Assembly: GCF_008843145.1 (NCBI RefSeq)
Contig: NZ_CP030265.1
Coordinates: 1,285,001-1,349,000, forward strand
DNA: 64,000 nt
Direction: 5' to 3'
Origin: Skermanella pratensis
Lineage (GTDB): Bacteria > Pseudomonadota > Alphaproteobacteria > Azospirillales > Azospirillaceae
Under the pieces are notes generated by a model. It had not been told where the DNA came from. It searched no databases and saw nothing but the letters and a program-made list of their open reading frames with translations. The position numbers and the translations under genes are program-made. Shown here in pieces: positions 1 through 9,961 of the stretch. The first letter of the stretch is position 1; every line of letters starts with the position of its first letter.

Positions 1-1
1 C

Positions 2-1660
2 TTCGTCATCTATTTCATGCCCAAGAGCGACCTGCTGCTCAGCGGCAACGAGCCCGCCTTCCTGCTCAGGGCGCTCAAGCGGCTCGGCCAGGCCGAGGTG
101 GTCTGCGACATGGGGCGGGTCCCGCCGCTCTTCGAGCTGGACGGGGAGAGCCTTTACCTGTTCTGGCAGATCGCCCTGACCGGCACCACCGACGAGGCCG
201 CGATCCGCGACGTCTTCGAGTTCGTCGTGGACGACTGCCAGGTGGATATCGCCGAGACCACCGGGCCCGCCGACGGCGGGGAGGAGGAGGCGTTCGGCCT
301 GTTCGCGGAGAACCTGCCCTATGTCCCGCCCGGACAGCTGACCGTCTACGAGGCCGGCGCGGTGGAAGGCGCCCAGGCCGCACCGGCCCGGCCGGAGGGC
401 GGCGCCGGTTCCGGTACCTTCGGCGGCGGCGGCGGCGGCGGCGGCCTGGGCGGGCACACCATCCGCGTCGACCTGGACAAGGTGGACAGGCTGGTCAACC
501 TGGTCGGCGAGATGGTCATCACCCAGGCGATGATCAGCGAGCAGCTCCGCGACGTGCCGCCCGGCACGCTCCAGCAGCTGGTCGAAGGGCTGGAGGAGCT
601 GAGCCGCCATACCCGCGAGCTTCAGGAGAGCGTGATGGCGATCCGGGCGCAGCAGGTCCGGTCCGTCTTCTCCCGCATGCCCCGGCTGGTCCGCGAGGTC
701 GCCGCCCAGACCGGCAAGGAAGTCATGCTCGCCACCTCGGGGGAGACCACCGAGGTCGACAAGACCGTGGTCGAGAACCTGGTCGACCCGCTGACCCACA
801 TGATCCGCAACTCGATAGACCATGGCCTGGAGACGCCGGACGAGCGGGAGACCGTCGGCAAGCCGCGCAGCGGGACCGTCCACCTCTCCGCCCAGCACCG
901 CTCCGGCCGGATCGTGATCGAGGTGGCCGACGACGGGCGGGGCATCAACCGGCAGCGGGTGCTCCAGAAGGCGGTCGAGCAGGGCCTCGTTCCCGCCGGA
1001 GCCGGCCTGTCGGACGAGGAGATCGACAACCTCATCTTCCTGCCCGGATTCTCCACCGCGGACGCCGTCTCGGCCATTTCGGGCCGGGGCGTCGGCATGG
1101 ACGTCGTCCGGCGCAACATCGCCAGCCTCGGCGGGCGGATCGGCGTCCATTCTACGCCCGGCGTCGGCACGCGCTTCGTGCTGTCGCTTCCGCTCACCCT
1201 GGCCGTGCTGGACGGGATGGTCATCTCGGTCGGCGAGCAACGCTTCGTCCTGCCCCTGACCAACATCATCGAAAGCCTGCGGCCGCGCAAATCCGACCTG
1301 CAAAGCGTCGCCAACCAGTGCGACGTCATCATGGCGCGCGGCGAGTATGTGCGGCTGGTCTATGTCGACCGCCTGTTCCGCATCGACGGCGCGATCGGCG
1401 ACCCGACGCGGGGGCTGGTCGTCCTGGTCGAGACGGAGGAGGGCGGGCGCCTCGGCTTGGTGGTGGACGAGGTGCTCGGCCAGCAGCAGGTCGTCATCAA
1501 GAGCCTGGAAAGCAACTTCCAGCGGCTGGACGGCGTCTCCGCCGCCACCATCCTGGGCGACGGGCGCGTAGCCCTGATCCTCGACGTCGCCGGCCTTCAG
1601 AGCATGAGCCGCCACACCCATACCCGCGCGGTCCCCGCCGCAGCGTTGCCCGCCGCCTAG
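2..1660 (+). CDS. cheA: Chemotaxis histidine kinase CheA (5' partial)
   Basis: Kinase core of a chemosensory array; it autophosphorylates and passes the phosphoryl group to receiver-domain partners. The window opens inside the gene, so the Hpt (P1) domain with its phospho-His is not visible. Seen in order: a P2-like segment (first ~115 residues), a linker with a run of Gly codons, dimerisation helices starting RVDLDKVDRLVNLVGEM, an ATPase domain with N-box HMIRNSIDHGLE, G1 box VADDGRG and G2 box GRGVGMDVV, and a C-terminal CheW-like domain. The reading frame is open from base 2, so the ATG at 17 is internal. Nine bases separate it from cheW. Identity is secure; the missing N-terminus limits domain claims. 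Confidence 0.96.
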   Translation, partial: FVIYFMPKSDLLLSGNEPAFLLRALKRLGQAEVVCDMGRVPPLFELDGESLYLFWQIALTGTTDEAAIRDVFEFVVDDCQVDIAETTGPADGGEEEAFGLFAENLPYVPPGQLTVYEAGAVEGAQAAPARPEGGAGSGTFGGGGGGGGLGGHTIRVDLDKVDRLVNLVGEMVITQAMISEQLRDVPPGTLQQLVEGLEELSRHTRELQESVMAIRAQQVRSVFSRMPRLVREVAAQTGKEVMLATSGETTEVDKTVVENLVDPLTHMIRNSIDHGLETPDERETVGKPRSGTVHLSAQHRSGRIVIEVADDGRGINRQRVLQKAVEQGLVPAGAGLSDEEIDNLIFLPGFSTADAVSAISGRGVGMDVVRRNIASLGGRIGVHSTPGVGTRFVLSLPLTLAVLDGMVISVGEQRFVLPLTNIIESLRPRKSDLQSVANQCDVIMARGEYVRLVYVDRLFRIDGAIGDPTRGLVVLVETEEGGRLGLVVDEVLGQQQVVIKSLESNFQRLDGVSAATILGDGRVALILDVAGLQSMSRHTHTRAVPAAALPAA

Positions 1661-1669
1661 GATATAAAG

Positions 1670-2212
1670 ATGGCAACAGTCCCTTCGGCCGCCCTGCCGG
1701 CCGTTCCGCGAGGTCAGGCCGGACCGGTCCCGGCCGAGGAACAGTACGTCACCTTCACCGTCGGGACGGAGGAGTACGGCGTCAACATACTGTCGGTGCG
1801 CGAGATCCGCGGCTGGACGCCGGAGACCAAGCTTCCCAACATGCCCGACTATGTGCGCGGCGTGGGCAACCTGCGCGGCATCATCATCCCGATTTTCGAC
1901 CTGCGCGCCCGCTTCGGCGGTGGGCAGACGGAGGTGACCAAGCGTCACGTGGTCGTGGTCCTGCAGGTCGGCGAGCGCACCCGGGGCATCCTGGTCGATG
2001 CGATCTCCGACATCCTCACCGTCGCCCACGACGCGGTCAAGCCGCCGCCGGATATCGACAGCGGGCTGATCGACCAGCAGTACCTCAGCGGGCTGGTCAC
2101 GGCGGAGAACCGCATGGTGACCCTGCTGGACGTGACCCGCCTGTTCGCCGGCGACGCCGTCGAGGAACTCTCTTCCCACCACATCCAGATCCCGCGCCAG
2201 GCGCAGGCCTGA
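1670..2212 (+). CDS. cheW: Chemotaxis adaptor CheW
   Basis: Adaptor that couples CheA to chemoreceptors in the cytoplasmic array. The 180-residue protein carries a single CheW domain from about residue 25, with typical segments YVTFTVGTEEYGVNI, VREIRGW, LPNMPDYVRGVGNLRG and IIPIFDLRARFG. The N-terminal ~20 residues are Pro/Ala-rich and probably flexible. Start at the ATG nine bases after the cheA stop, so it is almost certainly co-transcribed and coupled with cheA. The receptor gene follows after 24 bases. Length and motifs are normal for the family. Confidence 0.96.
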   Translation: MATVPSAALPAVPRGQAGPVPAEEQYVTFTVGTEEYGVNILSVREIRGWTPETKLPNMPDYVRGVGNLRGIIIPIFDLRARFGGGQTEVTKRHVVVVLQVGERTRGILVDAISDILTVAHDAVKPPPDIDSGLIDQQYLSGLVTAENRMVTLLDVTRLFAGDAVEELSSHHIQIPRQAQA

Positions 2213-2236
2213 GCAGAGCCCCAAAGGGATTTTACA

Positions 2237-4948
2237 ATGTCCGTCACCACTCAAAGTTCCGTCCTGGCTCGGCTCGGCATCAACAAGCGCCTGTGGCTTG
2301 CGTTCGGCCTGCTGGTCGTCCTCCTGGTCGCCGGTTTCGGCTATGGCGGGTACAGCCTGCTGTCCATTCAGTCCGGGATCCGCCTGCTGGGCGACGCGGC
2401 GCATGATGCGAAGCTGGCGAAGGGAATCGAATCCGAAATGGCCGGCATGCGGATCGCGGCCCGCAACTTCGCGTACAGCGGCGACCAGAGGCTTCCGCCG
2501 GAGGTGCGCAGCCTGCACGCCGTCCTCGTCGGCAACATCGCGGCAACCCGGCTCGAGGTCGAGGACCCGACGCGCCTGCGGCTCGTCTCCGACATCGAGA
2601 GGCTCGCCGCGAGCTATCTGGTCAACTTCGAGAAACTGGTCGAGCTGCGGACGCGGCAGGACGGCGTGCTGCGCGAGCGGATGGAGCCCCTGGCCACCCG
2701 TATCCTGGCCTATTTCACCGAGATCAAGAATTCATCCGCGGCGGCGGGCAATCTCTCCGCGTCATTCGCCGCAAGCGAGTCGGAGGAGCATTGGCTGATC
2801 GCCCGGCTGGTGGTGGACCGGTTCCTCGCCAATGGGGATCAGGCTGCCAGGCGCGAGTTCAACGACAACATGGCCCAGATGCGGCAGCACCTGGGTGAGC
2901 TCGAAGCCGTGCTGAAGGACCCCGGGCTACAGGAGGCCAGGGTCGCGCTGGGCGACGGCGTCCGGCAGTTCGAAGCCGATTTCAACGAGATCCTCGCGAG
3001 CAACGTGGAAATCCTGCGGCTGCGGGACGACGTCCTGCTCAATGCCGGGACCGCGACCTCGGCGAAGGCGCAGGAGATCGTCGCCTCGGCCGAACGCAGC
3101 CAGGCCGAAATCGAGGCCATGGCGGCGGCCCAGATCAATACCGCCCTGACCATCACCGTCGTCATCGGCGTGATCTCGGTCCTGATCGGCATCATCGCCT
3201 CCCACCTGATTTCGCGCAGCATCATCAACCCGGTCAACGCGCTCCGCAAGGTGATGGCCGACCTGACCGACGGCGACCTCGCGGTCACGGTTCCCGGCAC
3301 CGCCGACCGTGACGAACTGGGCGACATGGCGCGCGCCGTGGATGCGTTCAAGACCGTCGCGGTGGCGGCGGTGCGGACCCGGATCGGTCTCGACAACGTC
3401 AGCGCCAACATCATGATGTCCGACGCGGACGGCAAGATCGTCTACTGCAACCGGGCGATCATGGGCATGTTCGGCGCGTGCGAGGCCGACCTGCGCAAAA
3501 GCCTTCCGGCTTTCGATTCGAAGTCCCTGATCGGGACGAACATCGACGTTTTCCATCGCGATCCGTCGCACCAGCGCCGGCTGCTGAGCGGGTTGACCGC
3601 CAGCCACAAGGGCATCGCCAAGGCCGGCAGCCATACCTTCCAGGTCATCGCCCATCCGGTGTTCGGCCATGGCGGGGAACGGCTCGGCACCATCATCGAA
3701 TGGCGCGACCTGACCGAGGAACTCCAGGTCGAGGAGGAGATCGGCAGCATCGTGTCCGGCGCGGTGAGGGGCGACTTCTCCGCCCGGATCGAGCTGGCCG
3801 GCAAGAGCGGCTTCTTCCTGACGGTCAGCGAGGGCATCAACGATCTGGCGGAGAATGTCTGCGCGGTCGCCGAGGACCTGGCCGCCGTCCTCCAGTCCCT
3901 GTCCCACGGCGACCTGACCCGGCGGATCGAGAAGGACTACGAAGGCGTCTTCCAGCGCCTCAAGAGCGACTTCAACTCCACCGCCGAGAAGCTGTCCGAC
4001 ATCGTCGGCCGGATCAGCCAGTCGACCGCCGCGATCTCCGAAGCGGCGCGGGAGGTTTCGGCGGGCAGCCTCGACCTGTCGGAGCGGACCGAGCAGCAGG
4101 CGTCCAGCCTGGAGGAGACGGCGGCGAGCATGGAGCAGCTGGCCGCGACGGTACGCAGCAACGCCGACAATGCCAAGCAGGTCAACGAGGTCGCCTCGAC
4201 CGCCCGCACCGCCGCCGACCGTGGCGGCAAGGTCGCCGGCGACGCGGTGGACGCGATGCGTCGGATCGAGAGTTCCAGCCAGAAGATCAGCGACATCATC
4301 GGCGTGATCGACGAGATCGCCTTCCAGACCAACCTGCTGGCCCTGAACGCGGCGGTCGAGGCCGCCCGGGCGGGCGATGCCGGGCGCGGCTTCGCCGTCG
4401 TGGCGCAGGAGGTCAGGACGCTGGCCCAGCGCTCGGCCCAGGCGTCCAAGGAGATCAAGGCGCTGATCATCGACAGCAATACCCAGGTGCGCGATGGCGT
4501 CGATCTGGTCGGCGCGGCCGGCGGAGCGCTGTCGGACATCGTGGCGGGCGTCAGCCGGGTCGCCGACCTGGTCGCGGAGATCGCCCGCGCGACCGCCGAG
4601 CAGGCCAACGGGCTGGACGAGATCAACGGCGCCGTAGCCCAGATGGACGAGATGACCCAGAAGAACGCGGCCCTGGTCGAGCAGAGTTCGGCCGCGGCGC
4701 GCTCGATGGAGGGGCAGGCCCATGATCTCGGCTCGCTGATCTCGTTCTTCAGCGTCACCGGCGCCTTGTCTCCTGCCGGCGAGCTTCCGGCGCGGCCCGC
4801 GCCGGTGCCGATGCGCAAGGCCGCGGCCGGTGCGCGGCCCGCTCCCCGTCCGGCCGGCCGCCCCGCCGAGGCCAAGCGGGTCGCTCAGCATCCGACCACC
4901 CTGCGCCGGGTCGAGACCAACGACGATCCCGACTGGAAGGAGTTCTGA
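2237..4948 (+). CDS. Methyl-accepting chemotaxis protein, membrane-bound, HAMP-PAS-HAMP
   Basis: Transmembrane chemoreceptor of 903 residues. Seen: membrane segment ~22-42 ([19 protein letters not shown]), a helical periplasmic domain ~45-300, a second membrane segment ~301-325, HAMP ~326-378, a PAS-like domain ~388-500 ([20 protein letters not shown]), a second HAMP-like stretch, and a signalling domain whose hairpin tip reads [18 protein letters not shown]. The C-terminus ends DWKEF, which fits the W-x-x-F tail that tethers CheR/CheB in some receptors, matching the cheR, cheD and cheB genes just downstream. Ligand unknown. The internal PAS suggests it may also sense a cytoplasmic or redox cue (inference). 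Confidence 0.95.
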   Translation: MSVTTQSSVLARLGINKRLWLAFGLLVVLLVAGFGYGGYSLLSIQSGIRLLGDAAHDAKLAKGIESEMAGMRIAARNFAYSGDQRLPPEVRSLHAVLVGNIAATRLEVEDPTRLRLVSDIERLAASYLVNFEKLVELRTRQDGVLRERMEPLATRILAYFTEIKNSSAAAGNLSASFAASESEEHWLIARLVVDRFLANGDQAARREFNDNMAQMRQHLGELEAVLKDPGLQEARVALGDGVRQFEADFNEILASNVEILRLRDDVLLNAGTATSAKAQEIVASAERSQAEIEAMAAAQINTALTITVVIGVISVLIGIIASHLISRSIINPVNALRKVMADLTDGDLAVTVPGTADRDELGDMARAVDAFKTVAVAAVRTRIGLDNVSANIMMSDADGKIVYCNRAIMGMFGACEADLRKSLPAFDSKSLIGTNIDVFHRDPSHQRRLLSGLTASHKGIAKAGSHTFQVIAHPVFGHGGERLGTIIEWRDLTEELQVEEEIGSIVSGAVRGDFSARIELAGKSGFFLTVSEGINDLAENVCAVAEDLAAVLQSLSHGDLTRRIEKDYEGVFQRLKSDFNSTAEKLSDIVGRISQSTAAISEAAREVSAGSLDLSERTEQQASSLEETAASMEQLAATVRSNADNAKQVNEVASTARTAADRGGKVAGDAVDAMRRIESSSQKISDIIGVIDEIAFQTNLLALNAAVEAARAGDAGRGFAVVAQEVRTLAQRSAQASKEIKALIIDSNTQVRDGVDLVGAAGGALSDIVAGVSRVADLVAEIARATAEQANGLDEINGAVAQMDEMTQKNAALVEQSSAAARSMEGQAHDLGSLISFFSVTGALSPAGELPARPAPVPMRKAAAGARPAPRPAGRPAEAKRVAQHPTTLRRVETNDDPDWKEF

Positions 4949-4970
4949 GCGGGGCGCCACGGCCCCGGCT

Positions 4971-5000
4971 CATGACGTTTCATGACCTTTCATGACATCT
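4971..5000 (+). repeat. Three tandem 10-bp CATGACNTTT-like repeats before cheR
   Basis: CATGACGTTT, CATGACCTTT and CATGACATCT follow each other directly in the 81-base gap between the receptor gene and cheR. The 10-base period is close to one helical turn, as expected if a regulator binds repeated sites on one DNA face. No protein can be named. CATGA also contains ATG and TGA, so chance cannot be excluded. Confidence 0.55.
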
Positions 5001-5029
5001 GGCGACACGCCCCGCGCGGGAGGGATCGA

Positions 5030-5937
5030 ATGACTGACGCGGCGCACCGGAGCGCACCGGGCAGCCGGGGACGGGAGGGCAGCCTGTCCCGGACCACCGG
5101 CGAGCGCGAATTCCATTTCACCCGGGGCATTTCGACCATATCGCGGCGCTGCTCCAGCAGCTCACGGGCATCCATCTCGCTCCCCACAAGGTCGAGATGG
5201 TCTATTCCCGCCTTGCCCGGCGGCTGCGGGACCTGGGCATGGCGGACTTCGACGCCTACTGCGCCTTCCTGTCGTCCGAGTCGGGGGAAAGCGAGATCGG
5301 CCTGCTGGTCAACGCCCTGACCACCAACCTCACCCGCTTCTATAGGGAGTCCCACCATTTCGAGCACCTGGCCGCGGTCGTGCTGCCCCGGATCCAGGAA
5401 CGGCAGGCCGGCGCCGCCAAGCCGCGCCTGCGGATCTGGTCGGCGGGCTGCTCCTCGGGGGAGGAGCCCTACACGATCGCGATGACCGTGGCCTCGGCGG
5501 TGCCCGACCTTCACCGCTGGGATGTCCGCATCCTGGCGACCGACATCGACACCCACATGGTCGAGACCGCGCGCCGGGGGCTTTACGCCGCGGACGCGGC
5601 AACCGCCATCCCCGCGGCGATCCGTTCGCGCCACACCGCGGAGCAGCAGCAGGGAACCCGCCGGGTTCTATCCATGGGCGAAAGCCTGCGCCGATTGATC
5701 ACCTTCAAGCCGCTGAACCTGCTTGAAGACTGGCCTATGCGCGGACCCTTCGATGCGATCTTCTGCCGCAACGTGCTTATCTATTTTGACAGGCATGGTA
5801 GGACTGAAGTGATAGGGAAGTTCCATCAACTCCTGGATGTCGACGGGCATCTCTATCTCGGCCATTCAGAGAGTCTCTACGGCGTTTCCGAACAGTTTCG
5901 CCAAGTGGGGCCGACCAGCTATCAGGCCATACCATGA
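5030..5937 (+). CDS. cheR: Chemotaxis methyltransferase CheR (apparent -1 nt frameshift near 5124)
   Basis: SAM-dependent methyltransferase that methylates receptor glutamates. Start chosen at the ATG at 5030, preceded by GGGAGG at good spacing. That frame gives an N-terminus ending REFHFTRG, then loses CheR similarity. The -1 frame continues FDHIAALLQQLTGIHLAPHK and the rest of the protein (RLRIWSAGCSSGEEPYTIAM SAM site; FDAIFCRNVLIYFD). One extra G in the GGGG run at 5124-5127 would join the two halves perfectly. Without it the longest ORF starts at 5197 and lacks part of the N-terminal helical domain. Its stop overlaps cheD by ATGA. Either a sequencing error or a real disruption. Confidence 0.88.
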
Positions 5938-6578
5938 AGCATGCCGCGCGCGCACTTGACGACCGCAGAGGGAGTGTTCCGAGCCTGGACGAGCCCAACG
6001 AAGGCTATTTCCATCCGGGCTTTCGGGCCCATGCCGTCAAGGTCCTGCTCGGCGAGCACAAGATCTCCCAGCGGCCCGACGAGATGCTGGTCACCACCCT
6101 CGGTTCCTGCATCGCCGCCTGCGTCCGCGATCCGGTCCTGGGCCTGGGCGGCATGAACCATTTCCTGCTGCCCGAAGCTCCCGCCGGGAACGACGGCGGG
6201 GTCAACGCCGCCGCGCGCTACGGCGGCGTCGCCATGGAACGCCTGATCAACGAGATCCTGCGGCGGGGCGGCCGGCGCGACCGGCTGGAGGTCAAGGTGT
6301 TCGGCGGCGCCAAGGTGATCGTCAGCAGCAATCCCATCGGGCGCCGCAACGCCGAGTTCGTGCTGGGCTTCATCGCCGCCGAAGGGCTCACGCTGGCCGC
6401 GCAGGACCTGGGCGGCACCCTCGCGCGGCGCGTCCATTACTTCCCGAACACCGGGAAGGTGATGCGTCGCCTGATCCGGCAGGAAGCGGTGGAGGACACC
6501 ATCCGCAGCGAGATGAGGTTCATGTCCGACCTGGGCGCCAAGCCGGTCGAAGGCGATATCGAGTTGTTCGGGGATTGA
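5934..6578 (+). CDS. cheD: Chemoreceptor glutamine deamidase CheD
   Basis: Deamidates receptor glutamines to methylatable glutamates. The 214-residue protein contains the CheD core: TTLGSCIAACVRDP with the catalytic Cys, GGMNHFLLPE with the catalytic His, then ARYGGVAMERLINEILRRG and VKVFGGAKV. The ATG overlaps the cheR stop by four bases (ATGA), and its own stop overlaps the cheB start, which indicates tight translational coupling in the adaptation set cheR-cheD-cheB. The N-terminal ~35 residues before the core are longer than in minimal homologues. Confidence 0.95.
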   Translation: MKHAARALDDRRGSVPSLDEPNEGYFHPGFRAHAVKVLLGEHKISQRPDEMLVTTLGSCIAACVRDPVLGLGGMNHFLLPEAPAGNDGGVNAAARYGGVAMERLINEILRRGGRRDRLEVKVFGGAKVIVSSNPIGRRNAEFVLGFIAAEGLTLAAQDLGGTLARRVHYFPNTGKVMRRLIRQEAVEDTIRSEMRFMSDLGAKPVEGDIELFGD

Positions 6579-7627
6579 TGATGGGCAAGCCGATCCGGGT
6601 CGCGATCGTGGACGACAGCGCGCTGATGCGCCGGATGCTGACCGAAGCGCTGTCCGCCGAGCCGGGCTTCGAGGTGGTCGGCCATGCCGCCGATCCCTAC
6701 GAGGCGCGGGAAATGATCAAGTCGGCCAATCCGGACGTCCTGACGCTGGACGTCGAGATGCCGCGCATGGACGGGCTCACCTTCCTGGAGAAGATCATGA
6801 CGCTTCGGCCGATGCCGGTGGTCATGGTCTCGACCCTGACCCGCGAGGGAGCCGACGCCACGGTCCGGGCGCTGGAGCTGGGGGCGATCGACTGCATCGC
6901 CAAGCCCAACGGGGCCGAGGGAGAGCGTTTCGTGGATTTCCGCGACGAGCTGGTCGGCAAGCTGAAGGTGGCGGCCCATGTCCGCCTGGGGCCACCCCGG
7001 GCGAAGCCGGCGCGTGCCAAGGCCGGGGTCCGCAGCGGCGGCGGCCGTCTGATCGCGCTGGGCGCCTCGACCGGCGGGGTCGAGCGCATCCGTGACATCC
7101 TGGAGGTTCTGCCGGAAGGATCGCCGCCGATCCTGATCGTCCAGCACATGGGCGCCTTCTACGTGCCGAGCTTCGCCGCCCGGCTGGACCGCCAGTCCGC
7201 GCTGACCGTCAGGATGGCCGAGTCCGGCATGCGCGTGACGGCCGGCGAGGTGCTGATAGCGCCCGGCGACCGTCACATGGCGTTGCGCCGGGACGGCTTC
7301 GGCTATCTGTGCGAGATCGTCGACGGGCCGCCGGTCAGCGGTCACCGGCCGTCGGTCGATGTCCTGTTCAATTCGGTCGCCGAAGTGGCGGGCGCCAACG
7401 CGGTCGGCGTGATCCTGTCGGGGATGGGACGCGACGGCGCATCCGGGATGGCGGCGATGCGTGCCGCCGGCGCCTGGACGATCGGGGAGAACGAGCAGAG
7501 CTGCGTCGTCTACGGCATGCCGCGCATGGCCAAACTGGGAGGCGGCGTCGCCGTCGAGATGCCGCTTGGGCAGATCCCGGCCGAGATGCTCCGCGCCGCG
7601 GTGGCCCCCGCCGCACGGCCGGCCTGA
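6578..7627 (+). CDS. cheB: Chemotaxis response regulator protein-glutamate methylesterase CheB
   Basis: Removes methyl groups from receptors; activated by CheA. The receiver domain (~1-120) has VAIVDDSALMRRML, the phospho-acceptor in LTLDVEMPRMDG and the Lys in IAKPNG. The methylesterase domain (~155-345) has the Ser in ALGASTGGVERI, the His in VQHMGAFY and the Asp in GVILSGMGRDGASG. I chose the ATG at 6578, which overlaps the cheD stop as TGATG; ATG at 6581 or TTG at 6575 are alternatives. No defects are seen. The receptor upstream carries a matching W-x-x-F tail. Confidence 0.95.
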   Translation: MMGKPIRVAIVDDSALMRRMLTEALSAEPGFEVVGHAADPYEAREMIKSANPDVLTLDVEMPRMDGLTFLEKIMTLRPMPVVMVSTLTREGADATVRALELGAIDCIAKPNGAEGERFVDFRDELVGKLKVAAHVRLGPPRAKPARAKAGVRSGGGRLIALGASTGGVERIRDILEVLPEGSPPILIVQHMGAFYVPSFAARLDRQSALTVRMAESGMRVTAGEVLIAPGDRHMALRRDGFGYLCEIVDGPPVSGHRPSVDVLFNSVAEVAGANAVGVILSGMGRDGASGMAAMRAAGAWTIGENEQSCVVYGMPRMAKLGGGVAVEMPLGQIPAEMLRAAVAPAARPA

Positions 7628-7650
7628 TGACGGACGGGGGAGACTGACCG

Positions 7651-8850
7651 ATGTCGCTCGGATTGTTGAAGAGCATCGCCGGCAGCCGTTCCGACGCGCT
7701 GCCGGCGGCCGTCCGCCCGGCTCCGGTTCCGGTCCCGGCTCCGGCCGCGGAGCCGCCGGCCGATGCCGGGTACGACGATCTGCTGGGCCGCTGGCTCGGC
7801 TTCTCCGAGCTTCAGAACCATTGCCTGGACGCCCTGGCGACCGAGGTGAGGCGGACAAGCGACCTGGTCGAGTCCAGCACGCTGGAGATCAGCTCGCGGT
7901 TCCGCGATCTCGCCACCTCGGCGCAGGAGCAGACCAAGCGGGTCGAGGACATCATCGCGGTCGCCAACTCCGTCACGATCGACGGCGAAGCCATTCCGCT
8001 CGACCGTGTCGTCGCGACGATGCAGCAGATCCTGGTCGAGATGGTCAACAACATCGTCAACCTGTCGAAGCAGGCCATGACGATGGTCTATGTGCTTGAC
8101 GACGTGGTCCGGGATGTCGGCGAGGTCGAGAAGAGCATCGCCGACATCGACACGATCAACCGCCAGACCAATTTCCTGGCGCTCAACGCGACCATCGAGG
8201 CCAGCCGCGCGGGCGAGGCCGGCAGGACCTTCGCGGTGGTCGCCAACGAGGTGCGGCACCTGTCCAAGGCGACCGGGGACCTCGCCGGCCGCATGCGAGA
8301 CAAGGTCGGCGCCGTCGTCGTGGGGGTTCGGCGCGGCCACGAGATCCTGCGAGACATCGCCAACACCGACCTGTCGCCGCAGATGCTCGCCAAGGACCGC
8401 ATCGACATGACGATGATGAGCCTGGTCGCGCAGAGCCAGCATTTCCAGAGCGTGCTCCAGGACGCCGCGCGGGTCTCGACCGAGATCTCGGCCCATATCA
8501 GCCAGGTCATCACCCGGATGCAGTTCCAGGACCTGGCCAAGCAGCGCCTGGACCACGTGATCGACGGCATGACCGTTATGTCGAACGGCCTTGGGGAGCT
8601 GGGCGCGAGGACGCGCTTGGCGCTGCCGGCCGGCACCGGGATGGACTTCCCGCAGGAATGGGTGGACCAGCTGCTGTCCGGCATGACCCTGAGCGAGCTT
8701 CGCCAGCGCTTCGTCCGCCGCATGCTGCTGGCGGGTTCGGCGCTGGATGCGCACGGCGCGCTGGACCACGAGACGGGCTTTCCGGAGGCCGACGGCGCGG
8801 ATCCGGGCCTGTCGGACGGCACGGACGACGACAATGTCGAACTATTCTGA
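7651..8850 (+). CDS. Soluble methyl-accepting chemotaxis-like protein
   Basis: 399 residues with a receptor signalling domain but no visible transmembrane segment or HAMP. The N-terminal ~45 residues are Pro/Ala-rich, followed by a helical region and the hairpin tip [20 protein letters not shown] with flanking [11 protein letters not shown]. The C-terminal half continues as helices with [16 protein letters not shown], then an acidic tail. It probably joins the CheA/CheW array from the cytoplasm or acts as a soluble adaptor. It sits 23 bases after cheB and before the STAS gene, so it lies at the junction of the chemosensory and partner-switching parts of the operon. Confidence 0.87.
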   Translation: MSLGLLKSIAGSRSDALPAAVRPAPVPVPAPAAEPPADAGYDDLLGRWLGFSELQNHCLDALATEVRRTSDLVESSTLEISSRFRDLATSAQEQTKRVEDIIAVANSVTIDGEAIPLDRVVATMQQILVEMVNNIVNLSKQAMTMVYVLDDVVRDVGEVEKSIADIDTINRQTNFLALNATIEASRAGEAGRTFAVVANEVRHLSKATGDLAGRMRDKVGAVVVGVRRGHEILRDIANTDLSPQMLAKDRIDMTMMSLVAQSQHFQSVLQDAARVSTEISAHISQVITRMQFQDLAKQRLDHVIDGMTVMSNGLGELGARTRLALPAGTGMDFPQEWVDQLLSGMTLSELRQRFVRRMLLAGSALDAHGALDHETGFPEADGADPGLSDGTDDDNVELF

Positions 8851-8912
8851 TCGAGCGTGAGATTGCCCGGCGGCGGCAGCGCATTCTGCCATTCATGGAG
8901 CGGTGTGTAGAG

Positions 8913-9218
8913 ATGGATTACCGTATCGAGCTGGACGACCTGGAAGCACGCATCTTCATCTCGGGCCGCCTGACCTTCAACGACCATGGCAAGGTCCGCA
9001 GCATGATCCAGGAAATGGTGCAGAGCCATCCGAAGCGTCAGGTGATGATGATCGGCGGGCTGGATTTCGTGGACAGCTCCGGCCTCGGCATGATCCTGGT
9101 CGCGCGCGAGGAGGTGGCCCAGGTCGACAAGAAGCTGTTCCTCCGCGGAGCGCAGGGGCAGGTCAAGCGGGTCCTTGCGGTGGCCCAGCTGGACAAGATC
9201 GTGGACATCCAGGACTGA
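8913..9218 (+). CDS. STAS-domain anti-sigma factor antagonist (RsbV/SpoIIAA-like)
   Basis: A 101-residue single STAS domain. The motif GLDFVDSSGLGMIL contains the Ser that is phosphorylated by the cognate kinase in SpoIIAA/RsbV proteins (family knowledge). Start taken at the ATG at 8913 (MDYRIEL); an in-frame ATG at 8895 would add six residues. It is followed after 23 bases by an RsbW-like ATPase and then two receiver-PP2C proteins, the three components of a partner switch. Target unknown: no sigma factor gene is in the window. Confidence 0.9.
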   Translation: MDYRIELDDLEARIFISGRLTFNDHGKVRSMIQEMVQSHPKRQVMMIGGLDFVDSSGLGMILVAREEVAQVDKKLFLRGAQGQVKRVLAVAQLDKIVDIQD

Positions 9219-9241
9219 CGCGGATTTCGGGTGGGCCGGCC

Positions 9242-9961
9242 ATGGGGGCGAGCACGCTCTACGGTGTCGGACTGGCAGCCGAGCACCTCCAGGAGATCGC
9301 GGCGCTGGTCGATCGCGGCGGCTGCCCCGTCGTCTGCGGCCTTCCGGCCGACGCCGCCCGGATCGACGGTGCCGCCGTGCTCGCGGCGGGCCTCGACCAA
9401 GCATGCCTGAGCGAGGTCCTGGACCGGGGAGCCGGGGCCTGCATCGAGATCGGTTCGCTCGACGCTCCGACGGCGGCGGAGTGCGTTCGGCGTGCGGCGG
9501 GCTGCACCCTGTTCCTGTCCCTGACCACGGCCAGCGCCTATCGGCTGCCCGTGGCCCAGACCGTGGTGGCCGTGATCGACGGGCGGGCGCCGCTGGGGCA
9601 GGAGAGGTGCTACGACATCGAGCTGGCGCTCCAGGAGGCCGTCAGCAATGCGGTGATCCATGGCAACCTGACCGTGTCGAGCCTGCGCGGCCCAACGCTG
9701 GCGGCGCTGGACACCTTCTCCTGCGACCTCAACGAGAGGCTGGCCGACCCGGCGCTGGCGAACCTGCGGGTCGGGATCGCCGTGTCGATCGACGATGCTC
9801 GGATCACCATCGACGTGATCGACCAGGGTCCCGGCTTCGTGCCGAAACCTCGGGCGCCTACGACGGCGAGCGGGCGGGGCATCGGCCTGATCGAATCCCT
9901 GGCGGCCGAGTGGGAGCTGCTCGACGACGGCCGCCGGGTCCGCATGAGGTTCGCCCGATGA
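9242..9961 (+). CDS. RsbW-like serine kinase/anti-sigma ATP-binding protein
   Basis: 239 residues. The C-terminal ~130 residues form a GHKL ATPase fold: N-box LALQEAVSNAVIHGN, G1 box VIDQGPGFVP and G2 box SGRGIGLIES. In this family the protein phosphorylates a STAS antagonist and sequesters a sigma factor or other partner. The N-terminal ~110 residues have no motif I recognise and make it longer than minimal RsbW. Start is the ATG at 9242. Its stop overlaps the next ATG by four bases (ATGA), coupling it to the first receiver-PP2C gene. Partner identity is inferred from gene order only. Confidence 0.85.
   Translation: MGASTLYGVGLAAEHLQEIAALVDRGGCPVVCGLPADAARIDGAAVLAAGLDQACLSEVLDRGAGACIEIGSLDAPTAAECVRRAAGCTLFLSLTTASAYRLPVAQTVVAVIDGRAPLGQERCYDIELALQEAVSNAVIHGNLTVSSLRGPTLAALDTFSCDLNERLADPALANLRVGIAVSIDDARITIDVIDQGPGFVPKPRAPTTASGRGIGLIESLAAEWELLDDGRRVRMRFAR

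Noticed and set aside
421-450. Phase-variable repeat in cheA (run of GGC)
   Set aside because: The repeat unit is a whole codon, so length changes would only alter the Gly linker, not the frame.
5120-5130. Programmed frameshift in cheR
   Set aside because: No slippery heptamer or downstream pseudoknot typical of programmed sites is evident, and the same defect type recurs in unrelated genes; error or mutation is simpler.
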